Part shown: piece after piece, positions 19,003 to 28,983 of the stretch
Layout: the number at the start of each line of letters is the position of its first letter
Numbering within the stretch: position 1 is the stretch's first letter
Assembly: GCA_937883945.1 (NCBI GenBank)
Contig: CAKZXY010000062.1
Span: forward strand, 1 to 36,935
DNA length: 36,935 nucleotides
Source of the DNA: an uncultured Clavibacter sp.
Lineage (GTDB): Bacteria > Actinomycetota > Actinomycetes > Nanopelagicales > Nanopelagicaceae
Reading direction: 5' to 3'
Notes under the pieces: model-generated
Seen by the model: the letters and a program-made list of their open reading frames with translations, nothing else
What the model was told of the DNA's origin: nothing
Database searches by the model: none
Position numbers and translations under genes: made by a program

Positions 19003-19892
19003 TACTTAACTTTCACGCCGCCAGCGCGAAGATCTTCTCGTAGTTGGTTTATCTGAGCCTCGGTTGCATCAACTAGGGGCAGACGAACTCGTCCACCACT
19101 TAAGCCCATTAAGTCAAGAGCGGCTTTGGTAAGGATCGCACCTTGCGTTCTAAATGTTCCGGTATAGACCGGTAATAACTTTTGATGAATTTCAAGCGCC
19201 TTTGCGACATCACCTGAAAAGAATGCATTAAGCATCTGCTTTAACTCTGCCCCAACGCTATGGCCGCAGACCGAGACAAATCCCACCGCTCCAACTGAAA
19301 GTAGTGGAAGGTTTAAAATATCGTCACCAGAATAAACCGGAATAGCGCATCTCTTAATCACCCAAGAAGTTGAAGCGATATCTCCCTTTGCATCTTTAAG
19401 AGCTGCAATCTTGGGATTTGACGCTAATTTAACAATCGTATCTGGCTCAATAGCAACCCCAGTTCTATGTGGGATGTCATAGAGCATGATTGGTAGATCG
19501 GTCGCTCCTGCCATTGCTTCAAAGTGAGCTGCAATTCCGGCCTGTGGTGGTTTGTTGTAATAAGGAGTGACCACCAATAGTCCATCGGCTCCAGCTTTAG
19601 CTGCCTGTCTTGCCTGCTCAAGTGAGTGAGAAGTTTCGTTATTTCCAGCCCCAGCAACAATCTTTATATTTGATCCAACGACTTTGCGAACTACCTTGAT
19701 AATTTCAACTTTCTCTTCATCGCTAGTAGTTGGCGCCTCTCCTGTTGTGCCATTTAAAACAATTCCATCATGACCAGTTGCGACTAAATGTGAGGCTATC
19801 TTTTCAACGCTTGCCCAATCAATCGAGAGATCATCTTTAAAAGGGGTGACCATTGCGGTCAACAATCTGCCAAATGGCGCTTGAATCGACAT
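19002..19892 (-). CDS. dapA: 4-hydroxy-tetrahydrodipicolinate synthase
   Basis: LNGTTGEAPTTSDEEK, GADGLLVVTPYYNKPPQAGI, YDIPHRTGV, ALKDAKGD. Confidence 0.96.
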   Translation of the reverse strand: MSIQAPFGRLLTAMVTPFKDDLSIDWASVEKIASHLVATGHDGIVLNGTTGEAPTTSDEEKVEIIKVVRKVVGSNIKIVAGAGNNETSHSLEQARQAAKAGADGLLVVTPYYNKPPQAGIAAHFEAMAGATDLPIMLYDIPHRTGVAIEPDTIVKLASNPKIAALKDAKGDIASTSWVIKRCAIPVYSGDDILNLPLLSVGAVGFVSVCGHSVGAELKQMLNAFFSGDVAKALEIHQKLLPVYTGTFRTQGAILTKAALDLMGLSGGRVRLPLVDATEAQINQLREDLRAGGVKVK

Positions 19893-19915
19893 GCGCCAAG
19901 GCTACTACTTAAGAG

Positions 19916-20647
19916 CTATGGCGCGACGCGCCCCGACTTTTCAAAGGCAGCATAGGTAATAGGCATCAGGCGGGCAAAGTGCTCCTCCATCTTCTCTGCC
20001 ACCATCTCTATCTCCCGCTGCGGATAGCTGGGAAAGTGAGAGCCTTCTCGGGCTGTTCTTAGCGAGAGAAAGTTCATAAGCGCTCTAGCATTCATCGTGA
20101 CATACATAGATGAATAGAGCGCAACTGGAAGCACCGCTCTAGCAACCTCTCTCGCTATCCCGGCATCTAACATCTTCTTATAACTCAAATAACAAAGTTC
20201 ATAACTCTCTTTCATCGCAGCTACTGATATTTGATACTGCTCATCACTGCCATCAACAAATATATAGGCACCGGTCTTTCCAGTTTGAACTAATTTTCTA
20301 GCTTTATTTGGAACATAGAAAACTGGAAGCAGTTCGCGATAGCGGCCACTCTCCTCGTTATATGAGGCGATTCGATGGCGCATAAACTCTCTAAATACAA
20401 ATATTGGCGCACTTATAAAAAATGTCATTGAGGTATGTTCAAAGGGAGAGCCATGACGCTCTCTTGCCAAATAATTTATTAATCCAGTTGAGCGAGCAGG
20501 GTCAGCGTTTACTTCCTCTAAAGAATTTTCCCCTGCAGTTGATACTCGCGCTGCCCAAATGACATCAGCATCGCTAGCGCTAGCTTTAACTAGCTCTACT
20601 GTCACATCATCTCTAAAGACAATATCTGGATGGTTTGGCTGGCTCAC
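19916..20647 (-). CDS. thyX: FAD-dependent thymidylate synthase ThyX
   Basis: ThyX motif RHGSPFEHTSMTFFISAPIFVFREFMRHRIASYNEESGRY. The ORF is listed to 20677; a GTG at 20647 (VSQPNHPDIVFRDD) is the likely start. Confidence 0.96.
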   Translation of the reverse strand: MSQPNHPDIVFRDDVTVELVKASASDADVIWAARVSTAGENSLEEVNADPARSTGLINYLARERHGSPFEHTSMTFFISAPIFVFREFMRHRIASYNEESGRYRELLPVFYVPNKARKLVQTGKTGAYIFVDGSDEQYQISVAAMKESYELCYLSYKKMLDAGIAREVARAVLPVALYSSMYVTMNARALMNFLSLRTAREGSHFPSYPQREIEMVAEKMEEHFARLMPITYAAFEKSGRVAP

Positions 20648-20707
20648 GTGCGCGACCTTATCTACTCTCTGGCGCAAGGCTGGGATTTTCTAAGGCAGAA
20701 TGGGTGC

Positions 20708-21388
20708 GTGTCATTAAATCCCTCAAGCTTTAATAAGCGCAGAGTCTTATCAGACTCGATGGCGGTGGCTATTCCGGTTGGAACTTATGGCGCCGCCTTT
20801 GGAGCAGCCTCAATTGCTGCTGGATTTTCAATTCTTCAAACCTGCCTTCTCTCGCTACTTCTATTTTCTGGCGCTTCACAATTTGCAGTTGTTGGGGTTA
20901 TGGGCTCTGGTGGATCTGCATTAAGCGCAATTGCTACCGGATCTCTTCTCGGTTTTAGAAACGGGCTCTACGGATTAAAGATGGCGCCACTATTAAAGCT
21001 AAAAGGTTTTAAACGTGTAATCGGTGCGCAATTAACTATTGATGAATCAACAGGTGTTGCAATTAGCCAAGAGGCAAGAGGAGATGACGCCGCGCGTTAT
21101 GGCTTTTGGGCAACCGGCATTGGAGTTTTTTTCTTCTGGAATCTCTTTACTCTCCTTGGAGCCCTCGGCGCTGGAGCAATTGGAGATCCTGCCGCGTGGG
21201 GCCTTGATGCAGTAGTTCCTGCAGCATTTCTTGGACTCCTCTGGCCAAGACTTACCGATAATAAAACTCGATTACTTGCCATCTCTGCAGCTCTCTTAGC
21301 GCTACTACTAGTTCCATTTGTTCCAGCAGGAATTCCAATTATTGCTACAGCGCTATTAGCAGTAATTTTTGGAAGTAAGGCAAAGTGA
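20708..21388 (+). CDS. AzlC-family branched-chain amino acid exporter, large subunit
   Basis: AVAIPVGTYGAAFGAASIAAGFSILQTCLLSLLLFSGASQFAVVG. The ORF is listed from 20630; GTG at 20708 is a better start. Confidence 0.92.
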   Translation: MSLNPSSFNKRRVLSDSMAVAIPVGTYGAAFGAASIAAGFSILQTCLLSLLLFSGASQFAVVGVMGSGGSALSAIATGSLLGFRNGLYGLKMAPLLKLKGFKRVIGAQLTIDESTGVAISQEARGDDAARYGFWATGIGVFFFWNLFTLLGALGAGAIGDPAAWGLDAVVPAAFLGLLWPRLTDNKTRLLAISAALLALLLVPFVPAGIPIIATALLAVIFGSKAK

Positions 21389-21693
21389 TGAGTCAGTTAT
21401 GGATTGCAACCTTAGTTTCAAGCTTGATCTGCTTCTTATTTAAGTATCTTGGCTATCGCATCCCAGAATCACTTCTTAACAGGCCAGTGATTCAAAGAAT
21501 TAACTCTCTAATTCCTATAGCTCTACTTAGCTCATTAGTCGCTGTTCAGGCGCTAACAGTTGAGCAGCAGGTAGTAATTGATCACAGGCTTGTGGGGCTT
21601 CTAGTTGCAGCCATTGCCTTAAGTTTTAAAGCAAACTTTCCAGTAATGATGCTGCTTGCTGCGGCAAGCTCTGCCGCGGTTTATAACCTTTAG
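21385..21693 (+). CDS. AzlD-family branched-chain amino acid exporter, small subunit
   Basis: Four-TM 102-aa protein overlapping azlC by 4 nt; RIPESLLNRPVIQRINSLIPIALLSSLVAVQAL pattern. Confidence 0.88.
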   Translation: MMSQLWIATLVSSLICFLFKYLGYRIPESLLNRPVIQRINSLIPIALLSSLVAVQALTVEQQVVIDHRLVGLLVAAIALSFKANFPVMMLLAAASSAAVYNL

Positions 21694-21944
21694 ATTATTT
21701 TTAAAGCCTCAAGCTTTGCTTTTAGATCAATATCAGAAGGCTCAGTTAGATGGGTTCCATCAGGAAAGAGAATTACTGGGATAGAGCGCTTTCCACCATT
21801 TATTTCAATAACTTTCTCTGAGGCTCCAGGAACTGATTCGACATCGATAAGTTCGTAGCTAACCTCTAATGAATCAAGTAGCCTTTTGGAGCGAACACAA
21901 TCACCGCACCAATCTGCGCTATACATTGTTATTGAAGTGCTCAT
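21690..21944 (-). CDS. Glutaredoxin-like protein (mycoredoxin-like, WCGDC)
   Basis: ITMYSADWCGDCVRSKRLLDSLEVSYELIDVESVPGASEKVIEINGGKRSIPVILFPDGTHLTEPS thioredoxin fold. Confidence 0.9.
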   Translation of the reverse strand: MSTSITMYSADWCGDCVRSKRLLDSLEVSYELIDVESVPGASEKVIEINGGKRSIPVILFPDGTHLTEPSDIDLKAKLEALKII

Positions 21945-21953
21945 ATTTTCCTC

Positions 21954-22700
21954 CTAGATATCTAGTAGATTCTCTAGACCAAATGTTAAACCAGCTCTTG
22001 TCTTTACGCTTCTTATAGCAAGAAGCACTCCAGGCATAAAACCGCTTCTATCAATTGAGTCATGTCTAATAGATAGAGTCTCGCCTTGATCTCCTAGCAA
22101 TACCTCTTGATGGGCAACTAAACCTCTAAGGCGAATTGAGTGAATTGGAACATCAGAAACCTTTGCACCTCTTGCTCCAGCAATTCCACTACTAGTTTTA
22201 TCAGGCATTGCGCTCTTCTTGGCTTTTGCTCTGGCATCAGAGATTAGCTCTGCTGTTCTAGTAGCAGTTCCAGAAGGGGCATCTGCCTTTTCAGGATGAT
22301 GTAGCTCAATTATCTCAACTGACTCAAAATAGGTAGCAGCCTTTGCTGCAAATTGCATCATCAATACTGCGCCAAGGCCAAAGTTTGGCGCAATGATTGC
22401 TCCGACTTTAGAATTTTTAGCAAGAAGAGTTTTGACTTCCTCAATTCTCTTGCTATCAAAACCAGTGGTTCCTACCACTACATTGATTCCATTTGTTATT
22501 GCATACTCTAAATTCTTCATCACTGAATCAGGAGTAGTAAAATCTAAAACTACTTCAGCGCCAGAGCTCTTTAGTAAATCTAATGAATCACCGAGGTCAA
22601 GAGATGCAACAAGTTCCAAATCATCTGCAGCAGAGATAGCTTTCACGCTCTCGGTGCCCATACGCCCCTTAGCGCCAAGAATGGCGACTTTAATCTTCAT
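21954..22700 (-). CDS. dapB: 4-hydroxy-tetrahydrodipicolinate reductase
   Basis: KVAILGAKGRMGTES Rossmann, VVGTTGF, ELHHPEKADAPSGTA. Confidence 0.96.
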   Translation of the reverse strand: MKIKVAILGAKGRMGTESVKAISAADDLELVASLDLGDSLDLLKSSGAEVVLDFTTPDSVMKNLEYAITNGINVVVGTTGFDSKRIEEVKTLLAKNSKVGAIIAPNFGLGAVLMMQFAAKAATYFESVEIIELHHPEKADAPSGTATRTAELISDARAKAKKSAMPDKTSSGIAGARGAKVSDVPIHSIRLRGLVAHQEVLLGDQGETLSIRHDSIDRSGFMPGVLLAIRSVKTRAGLTFGLENLLDI

Positions 22701-22714
22701 AGCGCCTCCACCTT

Positions 22715-23992
22715 CTACTTAACTGCTTTTTCAAATATTGAACGCTTGGCAAATGGTCCCACAACTGCAAGGCTCGGCGCAGAACCCAAGACCTCAGATG
22801 CAAGTTTTGCGATAGCAGCGCTATCAACTGCTGAAATCTCTCGAAGTATCTCATCAAAACTCAAGACCTGACCATAAATTAGCTCGCTCTTTCCGATCCT
22901 GCTCATTCGAGAACCCGTATCTTCCTGACCTAAAACAAGTGAGCCACTAACCGATCCTTGAGCCTTGATTAATTCCTCGCTAGTTAGTCCATTGCTTGCA
23001 ACATCTTCCAGAACTCCGCGCATTATCTTTATTACTTCAACAGCCTTTGATGGAGTAGATCCGGCATAGAGGGCTAGAAATCCACTTCCAGCAAATTGTT
23101 GAGCATATGAATAGACCGAGTATGCAAGGCCGCGCTTTTCTCTAATTTCTTGAAATAGTCGAGAGGACATCCCCCCGCCAAGGGCTGAGGATAAAACTGC
23201 CATAGCAAAGCGTCTCTTATCATCTCGATTTACTCCAGGCATTCCAAGAACTATGTGGGCCTGCTCAGTCTTTCTATTTATCAGCCCAACGTTTCTTTTT
23301 GGCTTCCTACTAAATTCTTGGCTTGGCCTTAGATTAAATTTCTTTTCAGCTCGATCTAGAAACTCATCCCTGGAAAGCGCTGCAATTATCTGATCTACAA
23401 CTTGCTGATGCCTGATATTTCCAGCAACTGCAACAACAATATCCTCTGGTAGGTAGCGCTTTTTGTAGTAGTTAAATACAGCGCTTCTAGAAAGTGACTT
23501 AATTGATTTAGTAGTGCCAAGTATTGAGCGCCCGAGCGCAGTATCACCATAAAAGGTCTCAGCAAATAACTCATGAACTAAATCTGATGGATCATCATCG
23601 CGCATAGAGATCTCTTCTAGAACAACTTTTCTCTCAGCATCTACATCGCTTGGCTTAGCAACTGATGAGGTAATCAGATCTGAAATAACATCAATAGCGA
23701 GAGGGAGATCTTTATCTATTACCCGAGCATAAAAACAGGTGTACTCCTTTGAGGTGAAGGCATTCATTTCGCCGCCAACAGCTTCAATTGAGGAAGAAAT
23801 TTCAAGCGCGCTGCGACGCTTTGTTCCTTTAAATAGTAGGTGTTCTAGAAAATGTGATGCTCCAGCAACTTTTAAGCTCTCATCGCGAGACCCAACATTG
23901 ACCCAGATACCAAAGGCAGCCGAGCGAACTGCAGGGATTTCTTCAGTGACAATGCGTAGGCCGCTAGCAAGAACGGTCCTACGCACAGTCAT
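22715..23992 (-). CDS. M16-family zinc metallopeptidase (PepR-like)
   Basis: HFLEHLLFKGT (HxxEH) plus downstream E; typical N-terminal RTVLASGLRIVTEEIPAVRSAAFGIWVNVGSRDE. Confidence 0.95.
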   Translation of the reverse strand: MTVRRTVLASGLRIVTEEIPAVRSAAFGIWVNVGSRDESLKVAGASHFLEHLLFKGTKRRSALEISSSIEAVGGEMNAFTSKEYTCFYARVIDKDLPLAIDVISDLITSSVAKPSDVDAERKVVLEEISMRDDDPSDLVHELFAETFYGDTALGRSILGTTKSIKSLSRSAVFNYYKKRYLPEDIVVAVAGNIRHQQVVDQIIAALSRDEFLDRAEKKFNLRPSQEFSRKPKRNVGLINRKTEQAHIVLGMPGVNRDDKRRFAMAVLSSALGGGMSSRLFQEIREKRGLAYSVYSYAQQFAGSGFLALYAGSTPSKAVEVIKIMRGVLEDVASNGLTSEELIKAQGSVSGSLVLGQEDTGSRMSRIGKSELIYGQVLSFDEILREISAVDSAAIAKLASEVLGSAPSLAVVGPFAKRSIFEKAVK

Positions 23993-24002
23993 TTAATTCC
24001 AC

Positions 24003-26210
24003 TTACTCCGAAGCAGTATCTGACTTCTGGCTTTCATCTAAAACTGGAATCAGCGAGAGTTTGCCCTTTGGATCAATCTCACCAATTTCAACTTCAACCT
24101 TATCGCCAACGTTCATCACATCTTCTAGGTTTTCAATGCGCTTTCCACCATGCATCTTGCGAATCTGGGAGATATGTAGCAAGCCATCTTTTCCTGGAAG
24201 GAGATTTACGAAAGCTCCAAAGGTTGCAAGCTTGACGATTGTTCCGTTATATCGCTCGCCAATTTCAGGAAGCTTTGGATCAGCAATTGAGAGAATCGCA
24301 GCTTTAGCAGCATCTGCTGCTGTGCCATTTGTGGCACCAATAAAGATTGTTCCATCATCTTCGATGGAGATCTCAGCTCCGGTCTCCTCTTGAATCTGAT
24401 TGATGATCTTGCCCTTAGGTCCAATAACAGCGCCAATCTGATCCACTGGGATCTTAATTGAGATGATTCTTGGAGCAAGAGGATTCATATCATCTGGACC
24501 ATCAATAGCTTCATTCATCACCTTTAATATTGCAAGGCGAGCTTCTTTTGCTTGTAGAAGCGCAGCAGATAAAACGCTAGCTGGAATTCCATCTAATTTA
24601 GTATCTAGCTGAAGAGCTGTTACAAAGTCTTTAGTTCCAGCAACTTTAAAGTCCATATCGCCGAAAGCATCCTCTGCTCCCAAAATATCTGTTAGGGCAA
24701 CATATTCCACTTTGCCATCAACATCATCTGAAATTAAGCCCATTGCAATTCCAGCAACTGGCGCCTTTAGCGGAACTCCAGCGTTTAATAGCGAGAGAGT
24801 TGATGCACAGACTGAGCCCATGGAAGTTGATCCATTGGAACTAAGAGCTTCAGATACTTGTCTAATGGCATAAGGAAACTCTTGACGCCCAGGAAGAACT
24901 GGAAGGAGCGCTCGCTCAGCGAGTGCGCCATGGCCAATCTCTCGTCTCTTAGGTGATCCCACTCGACCAGTTTCACCAGTTGAGTAAGGAGGGAAGTTGT
25001 AATTATGCATATAACGCTTATGGTCTTCAGGATTTAGCGTATCTAGCTGTTGCTCCATCTTAAGCATATTTAAAGTAGTGATTCCCAGAATCTGGGTCTC
25101 GCCTCTTTCAAATATTGCAGAGCCATGAACTCTTGGAACTACCTCAACTTCAGCAATCAGTGGTCTGATATCGCGAAGTCCTCGTCCATCGATACGAATC
25201 TTTTCGCGAAGGACTCTCTGGCGAACTAATTTCTTAGTTAGTGAGCGAAATGCTGCAGGAATTTCTTTCTCCCGACCAACAAAGCTCTCAGCAAGTGATT
25301 GCTTAACTTCATCAGATAGACGAGTAATTTCTGTCTCGCGCTCTTGCTTGCCTGAAATCTTTAGCGCAGCATCTAGCGCTTTCTTTGCAGCTTTTTCAAC
25401 AGCAGCAAAGGCATCATCTTGATAATCAAGAAATACTGGGAACTCAGCGGTTGGCTTTGCAGCAACTTTTGCTAGTTTAATCTGTGCTTGGCAGAGCTGA
25501 CGAATAAATGGCTTTGAAGCCTCAAGTCCCTGACCAACAATTTCCTCAGTTGGAGCGCTAGCGCCAGAACCAATTAAATCAATAGTCTTAACTGTTGCTT
25601 CTGCTTCAACCATCATGATGGCAACATCATCGCCAGCAATTCTTCCAGCAACGACCATATCAAAAACAGCATTTTCTAGATCGCTATGGTTTGGAAATGC
25701 CACCCATTGTCCATCGATAAGTGCGATACGCACTCCACCAATTGGACCTGAGAATGGCAGCCCTGCTAATTGCGTTGACATTGAGGCCGCATTAATCGCA
25801 ATCACGTCATACATATGATTCTGATCAAGGGCCATAACAGTTACTACGATCTGAACTTCGTTACGCAGCCCTTTAATAAATGAGGGGCGAAGCGGACGAT
25901 CAATTAAGCGGCAGGTAAGAATTGCATCCTCTGAAGGACGGCCCTCTCTGCGGAAAAATGATCCAGGAATCTTTCCAATTGCATACATACGCTCTTCCAC
26001 ATCAACTGTTAATGGGAAGAAATCGAATTGATCTTTAGGTGACTTTGAAGCTGTAGTTGCTGATAGCAACATTGTTTCATCATCTAGATAAACAACTGCA
26101 GTTCCTGCAGCTTGGCGCGCTAGGCGACCAGTTTCGAAACGAATTTCTCGTTTTCCAAATTTTCCGTTGTCAATTGTGACAGCGGCAGACTTAACGTCTT
26201 GACCCTCCAT
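24003..26210 (-). CDS. pnp: Polyribonucleotide nucleotidyltransferase
   Basis: Two RNase PH domains, KH domain ([33 protein letters not shown]), S1 domain ([33 protein letters not shown]). Confidence 0.97.
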   Translation of the reverse strand: MEGQDVKSAAVTIDNGKFGKREIRFETGRLARQAAGTAVVYLDDETMLLSATTASKSPKDQFDFFPLTVDVEERMYAIGKIPGSFFRREGRPSEDAILTCRLIDRPLRPSFIKGLRNEVQIVVTVMALDQNHMYDVIAINAASMSTQLAGLPFSGPIGGVRIALIDGQWVAFPNHSDLENAVFDMVVAGRIAGDDVAIMMVEAEATVKTIDLIGSGASAPTEEIVGQGLEASKPFIRQLCQAQIKLAKVAAKPTAEFPVFLDYQDDAFAAVEKAAKKALDAALKISGKQERETEITRLSDEVKQSLAESFVGREKEIPAAFRSLTKKLVRQRVLREKIRIDGRGLRDIRPLIAEVEVVPRVHGSAIFERGETQILGITTLNMLKMEQQLDTLNPEDHKRYMHNYNFPPYSTGETGRVGSPKRREIGHGALAERALLPVLPGRQEFPYAIRQVSEALSSNGSTSMGSVCASTLSLLNAGVPLKAPVAGIAMGLISDDVDGKVEYVALTDILGAEDAFGDMDFKVAGTKDFVTALQLDTKLDGIPASVLSAALLQAKEARLAILKVMNEAIDGPDDMNPLAPRIISIKIPVDQIGAVIGPKGKIINQIQEETGAEISIEDDGTIFIGATNGTAADAAKAAILSIADPKLPEIGERYNGTIVKLATFGAFVNLLPGKDGLLHISQIRKMHGGKRIENLEDVMNVGDKVEVEIGEIDPKGKLSLIPVLDESQKSDTASE

Positions 26211-26221
26211 GGGTCTCTCCT

Positions 26222-26256
26222 ATTCTCTAACACCCGCGCACATATTTATAGAGAAT
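26222..26256 (-). promoter_or_regulatory. Inverted repeat in the pnp leader, 3' arm abutting the Shine-Dalgarno
   Basis: mRNA-sense ATTCTCTA-TAAATATGTGCGCGGGTGT-TAGAGAAT-AGGAGAGACCC-ATG: perfect 8-nt arms, 19-nt loop. Confidence 0.6.
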
Positions 26257-26260
26257 GGAT

Positions 26261-26272
26261 CTTCGATCGAAG
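26261..26272. repeat. 12-bp perfect palindrome upstream of pnp
   Basis: CTTCGATCGAAG read directly. Confidence 0.8.
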
Positions 26273-26361
26273 CCAACGGCATTCTTGTTTAAATCCGTAA
26301 GCCACCACCGAGGACCAAACCTCTAGCGTTGCGCTGGGTGATTATTTAATTGTTCAGCAAA

Positions 26362-26631
26362 CTAACGGCGGATGCCGAGTTTGTCGATGATCGCGCGGTA
26401 TCGCGCAATATCTGTCTTTGCAAGGTATTGCAAAATTCTTCTACGGCGACCTACAAGAAGCAGTAGACCACGACGGTTGTGGTGGTCATGCTGATTTGTC
26501 TGTAGGTGCTCAGTTACTTCTTCAATTCTCCGTGATAAAAGCGCAACCTGTGATTCAGGGCTTCCTGTGTCAGATGCAGAGGCGCCATACTTGGTGATAA
26601 TTTCTTTCTTCTCGGCAGGTTTTAATGCCAT
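26362..26631 (-). CDS. rpsO: 30S ribosomal protein S15
   Basis: [56 protein letters not shown]. Confidence 0.98.
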   Translation of the reverse strand: MALKPAEKKEIITKYGASASDTGSPESQVALLSRRIEEVTEHLQTNQHDHHNRRGLLLLVGRRRRILQYLAKTDIARYRAIIDKLGIRR

Positions 26632-26756
26632 TTTTTTTCTTCCTTTACATCTTTCACGAGGGCTCTCGGTCTAATACACGAGCGCACGCTTTCTCGCTTG
26701 AGGGGCGTAAATCTACCAGCGCTGCTTAAAGATCTAAAATCGAGGCAAAAATACGC

Positions 26757-27665
26757 TTAAAGAGAAGTCAATTTCCTAGCTTCATCGCAATCTTTTTTCA
26801 TCTGAACCAAGAGCTCATCAAGTGAGCCAAATTTAATGGTATCTCTAAGTCTCCAACCGAATTCAACTTTCGCCTCTTGGTCATAGAGATCTAGATCATC
26901 TCGATCAAGTGCGTAGGCCTCAACTTGTCTTCCGCGCACACCATCAAATGTTGGATTAGTTCCAATAGAAATTGCTGCGTTCCAGCGATGAGCTCCAACT
27001 GATAACCATCCGGCATAAACTCCATCTGATGGAATTGTGGCATAAGAATCTAGGCCAATATTTGCAGTTGGATATCCAATAGTTCTGCCACGTTTTTCAC
27101 CATGAATAACTGGCCCTACTAATTGATGAGGTCTAGTTAGTAATTGATTAGCAATCTCAATATTTCCAGCCTTAATTGCCTCTCGAATTCTTGTTGAGGA
27201 GACCTTAATATTTCCATGGTTATAAAGTGGAATTGCCTTTACTTTAAAAGATGAATTAGATTGCAAGTATTCAACATTGCCTGCAGCTTTTGCTCCAAAT
27301 GTGAAGTTCTCCCCCACCAAAACTAAAGCAGGGTCAAATATTGGTTTTAACACTTCGTTAATGAATTGATCTGGGGTTAACTGTGAAAATTGAGAGCTAA
27401 ACTTCATTACTGCCACACTTGTTGCCCCATGCATCGATAACTGAGCGATGCGATTATTTAGAGTTAGCAGGCGAGTTGGAACTCTATCTGGAGCAAATAC
27501 CGATGTGGGATGGGGATCAAAGGTAAGTGCAACTACCGGCATATTCTCCTTTATCCCCTCTTGAAGAATTACTTGATGGCCAATGTGAACTCCATCAAAA
27601 ATTCCGATAGCAAGTGCCGAGCCTGGAAGCGGGGAACCATGCCAAGTTACTTCAGCGCTACTCAT
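26757..27665 (-). CDS. ribF: Bifunctional riboflavin kinase/FAD synthetase
   Basis: AIGIFDGVHIGHQVIL, TFDPHPTSVF, SSTRIREAI, GEKRGRTIGYPTANI. The listed start at 27749 lies inside truB; ATG at 27665 is the likely start. Confidence 0.95.
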   Translation of the reverse strand: MSSAEVTWHGSPLPGSALAIGIFDGVHIGHQVILQEGIKENMPVVALTFDPHPTSVFAPDRVPTRLLTLNNRIAQLSMHGATSVAVMKFSSQFSQLTPDQFINEVLKPIFDPALVLVGENFTFGAKAAGNVEYLQSNSSFKVKAIPLYNHGNIKVSSTRIREAIKAGNIEIANQLLTRPHQLVGPVIHGEKRGRTIGYPTANIGLDSYATIPSDGVYAGWLSVGAHRWNAAISIGTNPTFDGVRGRQVEAYALDRDDLDLYDQEAKVEFGWRLRDTIKFGSLDELLVQMKKDCDEARKLTSL

Positions 27666-27678
27666 AGCTTTAATTCTT

Positions 27679-28536
27679 TCATGAAATAAAGACCGCCACA
27701 GGTTGAGCGCCATGTTCGCGGTTTTCCAATATCGCAGCAACTTGACCATCTGGAGCTAGAGCAACAACTGGGCCATCAGTACTTGATGCGCTGAGCGAAC
27801 GACCAAAGCTCAACTCTTTAACCTCTTGCAGATCAACATCTCTAACCCTCATAACTTTAGAGATTTCGCTAGCAAGCGGCCTGATCACTGGTGATTCAAG
27901 GTCGCTGCAGTCACTTAGCGAAAATGGAGCAACTAGGCTCCTTCGAAGAGAGATGAGATGTCCTCCAACTCCAAGTGAACCTCCTAAATCTCTTGCAATT
28001 GATCGGATATAGGTTCCTGCAGAGCATTCAACATAAACTTCAATATCTAGAAAATCGCCACGCTTGATTTCGATTACATCTAACTTATAGATATCTATCT
28101 GGCGAGCAGGGATATCTACCTCTTTGCCTTCTCTAACTAAATCGTAGGCTCTCTGGCCATTAATTTTTATCGCAGAGACTTTAGTTGGAACCTGCATAAT
28201 GCTTCCAACTTGAGTAGCAAGAAAATCTCTAATTTCTTGATCACTAACATTTGAGGTATCAGATGTTGAAGTAATTTCACCTTGAGCATCATCGCTAGTA
28301 GTCACCTGGCCTAAGCGAATCTGAGCGTGATAGGCCTTCTTTCCTTGAGTTATATATTGAAGGAATTTTGTTGCTTTATTTACGCCAAGAACTAGAACTC
28401 CAGTTGCCATCGGATCTAAAGTTCCAGCATGGCCAACCTGCTTTGTTCCTAGTGATTTTCTTAGCTTTGCCACTACATCATGGCTGGTAATTCCCGCTGG
28501 CTTATCAATGATGACAAAGCCATCCTGCAAACTCAT
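27679..28536 (-). CDS. truB: tRNA pseudouridine(55) synthase TruB
   Basis: IIDKPAGITSHDVVAKLR, VGHAGTLDPMATGVLVLGVNKATKFL. Confidence 0.96.
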   Translation of the reverse strand: MSLQDGFVIIDKPAGITSHDVVAKLRKSLGTKQVGHAGTLDPMATGVLVLGVNKATKFLQYITQGKKAYHAQIRLGQVTTSDDAQGEITSTSDTSNVSDQEIRDFLATQVGSIMQVPTKVSAIKINGQRAYDLVREGKEVDIPARQIDIYKLDVIEIKRGDFLDIEVYVECSAGTYIRSIARDLGGSLGVGGHLISLRRSLVAPFSLSDCSDLESPVIRPLASEISKVMRVRDVDLQEVKELSFGRSLSASSTDGPVVALAPDGQVAAILENREHGAQPVAVFIS

Positions 28537-28980
28537 CTATTCACCAGAGAGATAGTCTTTTGGGCGGCTCTGGCGATAAGGATCATCTCCACTAATCGGC
28601 TCTGCGCTAGAGCGAAGATTTGCAATCTCTTCATCGCTTTTTCTGACCTGATCAAGTAAATCTTCGAAGTTTTTAGCATTCTCACCTAAGGCATCTGCAA
28701 AGAAGGTAAGGGAAGGAGTAATTCTGGTGCCAAGTTCTCTGCCTACTTCAGTTCTTAGAAGCCCCTTGGCGCTCTCTAATACCTTGGCAGTATTAACTCG
28801 AGCTTCATCATCGCCTAAAACTGTATAGAAGATAGAGGCTTGTTGTAGATCGCCAGTTACTCGAACATCGGTAATTGTGACAAAACCAAGGCGCGGATCT
28901 CTAACTTTGCTCTCAAGTGCTGAGGCAACTACAACCTTGATCCGGTCAGCAACTTTTGCAGCCCGATGTGACTTTCCCAT
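28537..28980 (-). CDS. rbfA: 30S ribosome-binding factor RbfA
   Basis: KVRDPRLGFVTITDVRVTGDLQQASIFYTVLGDDE. Confidence 0.95.
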   Translation of the reverse strand: MGKSHRAAKVADRIKVVVASALESKVRDPRLGFVTITDVRVTGDLQQASIFYTVLGDDEARVNTAKVLESAKGLLRTEVGRELGTRITPSLTFFADALGENAKNFEDLLDQVRKSDEEIANLRSSAEPISGDDPYRQSRPKDYLSGE

Positions 28981-28983
28981 GAC

